A stretch of 7,760 nucleotides of DNA from an uncultured Oscillospiraceae bacterium. GTDB taxonomy: Bacteria > Bacillota > Clostridia > Oscillospirales > Oscillospiraceae. Position 1 is the stretch's first letter. Each line of letters starts with the position of its first letter. Below the pieces are notes generated by a model. It searched no databases, was not told the origin of the DNA, and saw only the letters and a program-made list of their open reading frames with translations. A program made the translations under genes and the position numbers. Below are positions 6,501 through 7,760 of the stretch, in pieces. The stretch is from NCBI GenBank assembly GCA_910587395.1, contig CAJULJ010000097.1, positions 1 through 7,760 of the forward strand. Direction: 5' to 3'.

Positions 6501-7760
6501 GGCTGTGGTCGTATCGGGAAGTGTCGGCATATTCCTGGGTGGTCGCTTGTTCGCTTGTCAGCTTATAGGCGTTAATCGCTCCCGTATAGGTAAAGGGCGC
6601 CCAATGGAGGGTTGTGTCTGGCATGTCACTGTTTACCGTTCCGGGAATCTCCGCCCCGGACAGGTCGAACCAATAGGTTTCACCGGGGGTGAGGGCAGGG
6701 AACATATCCAAAATAAGCGAGGCCGCGTCGCTTGTGAGACTTCCATATCTGTTGGAAACAACGCACCGATAGTTCCAGCCCTCCATGCTCGTGGCTGCCG
6801 CAGTTATGGTATAACTGCTTTCTGTCGCGCCGGGAATATCTTCCCAAGAGCCGTAAGCGCCGCCCTGTCTTACTTGCCATTGATAGGTGAGTGGGCCTGC
6901 GTCGCTGACGGCTATGGTAAAGGTCGCCGCTTCCCCTGCGCGAACAGTTATACTCTGGGGCTGCTCCGTAATCGTGGGCAGCGCTGCCCAGCAAGCGGTC
7001 AGGGCTGTTACTGTGGACGGAATATCCTCGCCCGCCTGGTATAGCGTACCGTCACCGTCTTTCCAGGCATCAAACCCCTTCCCCTCCGGGGCGGTCAGGC
7101 CCTCGCCGCTGGGGGCTTTGAAGCTCTCCCCGGACTTCACCACAATGTAGACGGGGCCGCTCTGCGCCGCGTTGGACGTTCCGGCTTTGCCGCCGTTCAA
7201 ATCCAGCGTGACAACGTTTAGACCGTCAGAGCCCAGGGCGTCAGGGTCCAGAATTTCAAGGACGGGGCGAAAACCGACATAAGCAATCCGATACGTCGCA
7301 TTGTAGTGGCCGAAGCTGCGGGCCGAACGATACCCCCGCGCCGCACGATTCGATGAATTATCAGCATATGTGTCCTGCCCCCATGAGAGCATATTACGCC
7401 AGTTATTGATATATCCAGCATTTTTATTCAAGATCTCGTCCCACTCGTTGCTTTCCGGAATGCCGCGCTCAGAATTACTGAAACCAGTATAACCGCTTCC
7501 CGCCGAGGGCGCACGCATGGCGTAGTCCACGCCGCCGCTGGCGTAGGCTGTGCCGAAAATCATGTTTTTATTGTTCAACTCGTTCCAGGTTACGGAATGG
7601 GTTACATTGTAGTCCGCAATGAAAAGGTTGTGGGGGTATGGAGATACTGAATCGTCCGTGCTGACACCCTCAACAGTACGGCTATAAGCATTGACTGCCC
7701 CCGCATAGGTAAAGGGCACCCAATGGAGGGTGGCGTCCGGCACGGCACTGTTTACCGTTC
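577..7760 (-). CDS. Giant modular SLH-anchored surface protein (5' partial)
   Basis: Open frame from the right edge to TGA at 577-579, about 2,393 codons; the N-terminus, signal peptide and true start are outside the window. GTG at 7741-7743 is not the start: upstream codons read TVNSA, matching GTVNS before the equivalent Met in the next two repeats. Residues here are counted from that GTG. Order: lectin/FGE-like plus Listeria-Bacteroides-type repeat plus Ig-like (1-373 and 374-747); lectin-like plus Listeria-Bacteroides-type repeat (748-1001); YDG/MBG/Ig-like stalk (1002-1757); two Cys-pair beta modules (1758-1931); clostridial beta module and Gly-rich linker (1932-2110); InlB-like repeat (2111-2188); three SLH domains (2207-2388). 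SLH domains are known to bind secondary cell-wall polysaccharide, so a wall-bound extracellular location is well supported. An adhesin or binding role is inferred. There is no LPXTG motif and no recognised catalytic domain. A minus-strand terminator follows the stop by about 80 bases. Confidence 0.95.
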   Translation of the reverse strand, partial: TVNSAVPDATLHWVPFTYAGAVNAYSRTVEGVSTDDSVSPYPHNLFIADYNVTHSVTWNELNNKNMIFGTAYASGGVDYAMRAPSAGSGYTGFSNSERGIPESNEWDEILNKNAGYINNWRNMLSWGQDTYADNSSNRAARGYRSARSFGHYNATYRIAYVGFRPVLEILDPDALGSDGLNVVTLDLNGGKAGTSNAAQSGPVYIVVKSGESFKAPSGEGLTAPEGKGFDAWKDGDGTLYQAGEDIPSTVTALTACWAALPTITEQPQSITVRAGEAATFTIAVSDAGPLTYQWQVRQGGAYGSWEDIPGATESSYTITAAATSMEGWNYRCVVSNRYGSLTSDAASLILDMFPALTPGETYWFDLSGAEIPGTVNSDMPDTTLHWAPFTYTGAINAYKLTSEQATTQEYADTSRYDHSLFIADYNVIHSVSWDDLNNKGMIFGTAYASSGVDYAMRAPSAGSDSTGSGDRERGIPQSNEWDKILNKSDEYIKNWSGEYSWGQDTNSSSTSTRAVRGYSSARYWNYGNATSRLVIRGFRPVLELPAPDQLASDSLKVVTLDLNGGKAGTSNVAQSGPVRIVVKSGQAFAAPSGEGLTAPEGKGFAGWEDGNGTLYQAGEDIPSTVTALTACWTALPTITEQPQSITVRAGEAATFTMTARDTIPFTYQWQISRGGADGPWEDISGATESSYTIAAATVNMDGWYRCVVANRYGSLASDAASLALIQFPALAPGGIYWFDLSGAEIPGTVNSAMPDTTLHWVPFTYAGVVNAYKLASAQATTQEYADTNRYGHSLFIADYNVTHTVPWTELNNKSLIFGTPYTSGGVSYTMRAPSGGSGSTGSGKNVRGTPQSNEWDMILNKSDGHIKNWDWIGSWGQDSTRTSSRVKRGGYGSNSARRMVSSQATGGSAQSGYRPVLELPAPGTLGSGLRVVTLDLNGGRIGGTWGRSGPCDIVVKSGENFKAPSGEGLTVPDGKPALSGWKGDNGVLYSAGDNVPSTVTKLTALWGLDLADAAVTVSNDGLTYNGQAQTPAVTVTLYGKTLTQGTDYTVSYSNNTNAGTATVTLTGTGSCSGTAETTFEIAPKEITAALTGTTSKTYDGTTEPPAGLSLTLTDVVSGESVTAKAANISYNSANVNEANTITASGITLTGADAGNYRLASSTASVAGTITKSQPAIAFNSGYNPDKAYDGQEVGTPAAGDLTITGAAFDDVRFTWDAAPLNAGTYTLTATIPATDNTETAVATKTVVISRKAVTPTVTITPDSYEYTGSAIQPSGDAVKALDGDKEIASTEYTLSYGENIHVGIGTVTVTDAPGGNYEIAETTQNFTITKKLQDTLSITGKPGTTAYGDTFQLTTGGGSGEGAVTWSVTGPATVSSTGEITITGVGSVTVKAVKAGGGNYEDAEAALTFEAAKKPVTAVVTAANKTYDGSTSATVTAEVTTGLLAGDSITISGVTGAFANANAGAGKTVTVDSSGASISGANADKYQINFPASTTAGIEKANASIATAPAGKTGLTYTGAAQALVTAGTASVGEVVYSLAETGTYSTTIPTGTNAGSYTVWYKIADTDNYNGTAPVKVDVTISKVNYTGEKAGSTSGKYGREKTYDLKNLLPEGYVLGTITTTDTNSIFEGTPTVSGTILTYKLADNAGVGKTGTITIPVIKSTNYNAFNLTITVTVTNVRIPTLTVNPISVTYTGSSVSSSQITGTATLDGRTIAGSWSFAGGQALTNVADSGVKSVVFTPTDTGEYGTASGTVTVTIRKATPSLTLTPSPVTLPNGGTVTLTLTGLPSGGSAGMTCSEASIAVTKGSGNTWTAELPAGGASYTFTATYTGDGNHNGTTANCTVSVDKISPTLKLSPSSDTLLGGGTVVLTLTGLPSGGSATVTCSGGITVAKGTGNTWTATLPNSTATYTFTASYAGNNSYHPANAVCTVETKEVIILPDPPADDGGTKFELVMETGISQVPAGLKDIETLNTPERLETAMRTEITQATSGIPQANTAVYNVTLMVSTDGGVTWTPATKDNFPTGGLTVTLPYPSGTNSSYRFTVVHMFTTSDFGKTPGATEVFTPDKVKNSAQGIQVVVTGLSPISVGWTAPATTPDPSTGGNHGGGGWSSSAYAVTVEKAEHGKVSSNRVNASGGSTVTLTAAPDSGYVLDTLTVSDSLGNKIKLTAQGSGKYTFTMPSRAVTVKATFVPLPDDTQKPCDGGASCPSRSFTDLGSVGTWYHEAVDYVLRHGLMGGYGNGQFGPDNHLSRAQFAQILFNKEGRPLVDYLLQYGDVPEGAWYAGAIRWATSMGIIGGYGNGMFGPDDPITREQLAVMLWRYAGSPAATNKELHFSDESEISGYAMEALRWAVENGILNGYGDGRLGPQGQATRAQVAQMLKNFIEHLEEAT
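580..1125 (-). other. C-terminal triplet of S-layer homology (SLH) domains
   Basis: SLH1 (1125-962) has SFTDL, AVDYVLRHGLMGGYGNG, FGPDNHLSRAQFAQIL. SLH2 (955-786) has YGDVPEGAWYAGAIRWATSM, GGYGNG, FGPDDPITREQLAVML. SLH3 (768-580) has HFSD, AMEALRWAVENGILNGYGDG, LGPQGQATRAQVAQML. Three SLH domains are the usual trimeric unit that binds pyruvylated secondary cell-wall polysaccharide in Firmicutes. The ITRAE-type motif appears as LSRAQ, ITREQ and ATRAQ. The protein ends 8 residues after the last SLH helix, so this is a complete C-terminus. Confidence 0.95.
1180..1413 (-). other. Divergent InlB-like repeat domain
   Basis: About 78 residues beginning YAVTVEKAEHGKVSSNR, with GGSTVTLTAAPDSGY and ending YTFTMPSRAVTVKATF. 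The pattern of a Gly after the first strand, a 'TLTA.PD.GY' centre and a 'FTMP...V.V.A.F' end is typical of the InlB B-repeat-like (Flg_new_2) family. It is a structural spacer just before the SLH anchor. One copy is present. Confidence 0.8.
1414..1950 (-). other. Wall-proximal clostridial beta module and Gly-rich linker
   Basis: This part of the giant protein begins with a Pro/Asp linker (LPDPPADDGG), then about 150 residues with a mixed-charge helix-like stretch (LNTPERLETAMRTEIT), VSTDGGVTWTPAT, LTVTLPYPSG, HMFTTSDF and LSPISVGWTAP. I have seen similar segments next to SLH or InlB-like repeats in other clostridial surface proteins, but cannot give a family name. It ends in a flexible Gly/Ser linker (STGGNHGGGGWSSS). 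Function unknown. Confidence 0.6.
1951..2472 (-). repeat. Two 88-codon beta-sandwich repeats with paired cysteines
   Basis: Copy A (2472-2210) and copy B (2209-1951) align at an offset of about 264 bases, with shared blocks such as LTLTGLPSGGSA, GNTWTA and YTFTA. Each has two cysteines (MTC...NCTV and VTC...VCTV) at matching places, so each could hold one disulfide, in a protein that otherwise has few cysteines. They resemble bacterial Ig-like repeats of the Big_3 kind. They sit between the long stalk and the wall-proximal modules, so a stiffening role is plausible but inferred. Confidence 0.7.
2473..4740 (-). repeat. Stalk of about nine YDG/MBG/Ig-like modules
   Basis: About 756 residues of Thr/Gly/Val-rich beta modules, 75-95 residues each. 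Approximate segments: LTYNGQAQTPAVTV type (4740-4505); YDG-type with KTYDGTT and AGNYRL (4503-4247); KAYDGQEVGTPAAG type (4246-4010); YEYTGSAIQPSG type (4009-3766); AYGDTFQLTTGG type (3765-3517); a second YDG-type with NKTYDGST (3516-3260); LTYTGAAQ type (3259-3010); KYGREKTYDL type (3005-2725); VTYTGSSVSSSQ type (2720-2475). Such YDG and MBG modules are common in long bacterial adhesins, where they act as spacers. Boundaries are by eye, and the modules differ enough that this is an old array. Confidence 0.75.
4741..5502 (-). repeat. Composite repeat unit 3 (truncated, no Ig domain)
   Basis: The third copy has the lectin/FGE-like module (5580-4975 with lead-in) and the Listeria-Bacteroides-type repeat (4971-4741), then passes straight into the stalk (GLDLADAAVTVSNDG) without the Ig-like domain. 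It is the most diverged copy: GYRPVLE replaces GFRPVLE, RGTPQSNEW replaces RGIP(E/Q)SNEW, and the beta-repeat reads NGGRIGG instead of NGGKAGT. The loss of Ig at the stalk side fits a tandem array that grew outward, with the oldest copy nearest the stalk. That order is inferred. Confidence 0.8.
5503..6624 (-). repeat. Composite repeat unit 2
   Basis: The second copy is 374 residues (1,122 bases) with the same order: lectin/FGE-like module (6702-6120, including the short FPALTPGETYWFDLSG lead-in shared by units 2 and 3), Listeria-Bacteroides-type repeat (6093-5857) and Ig-like domain (5853-5585). Long stretches match unit 1 base for base, for example around the GFRPVLE and TVRAGEAATFT codons. 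Differences cluster in loops after MRAPSAGS, after NW, after SWGQDT and between SAR and GFRP. This suggests recent duplication followed by focused divergence. Confidence 0.85.
6625..7760 (-). repeat. Composite repeat unit 1 (lectin/FGE-like + Listeria-Bacteroides-type + Ig-like)
   Basis: This is the first visible copy of a 373-residue unit (1,119 bases from 7743 to 6625), and it continues past the right edge. The lectin/FGE-like module (about 7760-7250) has LFIADYNV, MRAPS, SNEWDEILNK, SWGQD, RGYRSAR and GFRPVLE, resembling DUF6273-type domains and the C-type-lectin/formylglycine-enzyme fold. A Listeria-Bacteroides-type repeat follows (7218-6985; VVTLDLNGG to LTACW). An I-set-like Ig domain comes next (6978-6705; PQSITVRAGE, YQWQ, YRCVVSN). 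The fold assignment rests on motifs only. Ligand unknown. Confidence 0.8.

Noticed and set aside
7741..7743. GTG as the start codon of the giant gene
   Set aside because: The frame is open upstream to the edge and reads TVNSA, the same as before the internal Met of units 2 and 3. No Shine-Dalgarno sequence or signal peptide is present.
4741..7760. CRISPR array or insertion sequence as the cause of the repeats
   Set aside because: The repeats are ~1.1 kb, in frame and coding. There are no short direct repeats with unique spacers, no transposase and no target-site duplications.

Overview
The window is almost filled by one very large gene on the minus strand. It runs from the right edge to a TGA stop at 577-579 and encodes the last ~2,393 residues of a modular, SLH-anchored cell-surface protein. 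The N-terminus lies beyond the right edge: the GTG at 7741-7743 is an internal codon, because the frame is open to the edge and matches the repeat units that follow. The Listeria-Bacteroides-type repeats, YDG/MBG-like Ig folds, an InlB-like repeat and a C-terminal SLH triplet, with GC-rich coding sequence and strong GGAGG ribosome binding sites, suggest a gut-type Clostridia (Oscillospiraceae-like Firmicutes). This is a judgement from family knowledge; no marker gene is present.

Layout of the large protein, N to C (right to left): three tandem copies of a ~374-residue composite unit, the third truncated (7760-4741). Each has a lectin/FGE-like module ending in G(F/Y)RPVLE and a Listeria-Bacteroides-type beta-repeat; the first two also have an Ig-like domain. 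Next come about nine YDG/MBG/Ig-like stalk modules (4740-2473), two 88-codon repeats each with two cysteines (2472-1951), a clostridial beta-rich module and Gly-rich linker (1950-1414), an InlB-like repeat (1413-1180) and three SLH domains (1125-580). The simplest reading is a wall-bound fibre whose SLH domains hold it to the cell wall while the lectin-like modules are displayed at the tip.

The left 576 bases hold the large gene's terminator (455-499), a second terminator-like hairpin (323-356), a long imperfect hairpin (246-315), and the start of another minus-strand gene at position 88 that runs off the left edge. That gene has a strong Shine-Dalgarno sequence, partly buried in a 13-bp hairpin, and is far more AT-rich than the large gene.

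Main points of interest: the pattern of codon differences between copies of the lectin-like module, which resembles adenine-directed diversification but has no template or reverse transcriptase in view; the SD-overlapping hairpin before the small gene; and the structured intergenic element at 241-356, whose wobble pairs favour a plus-strand RNA.
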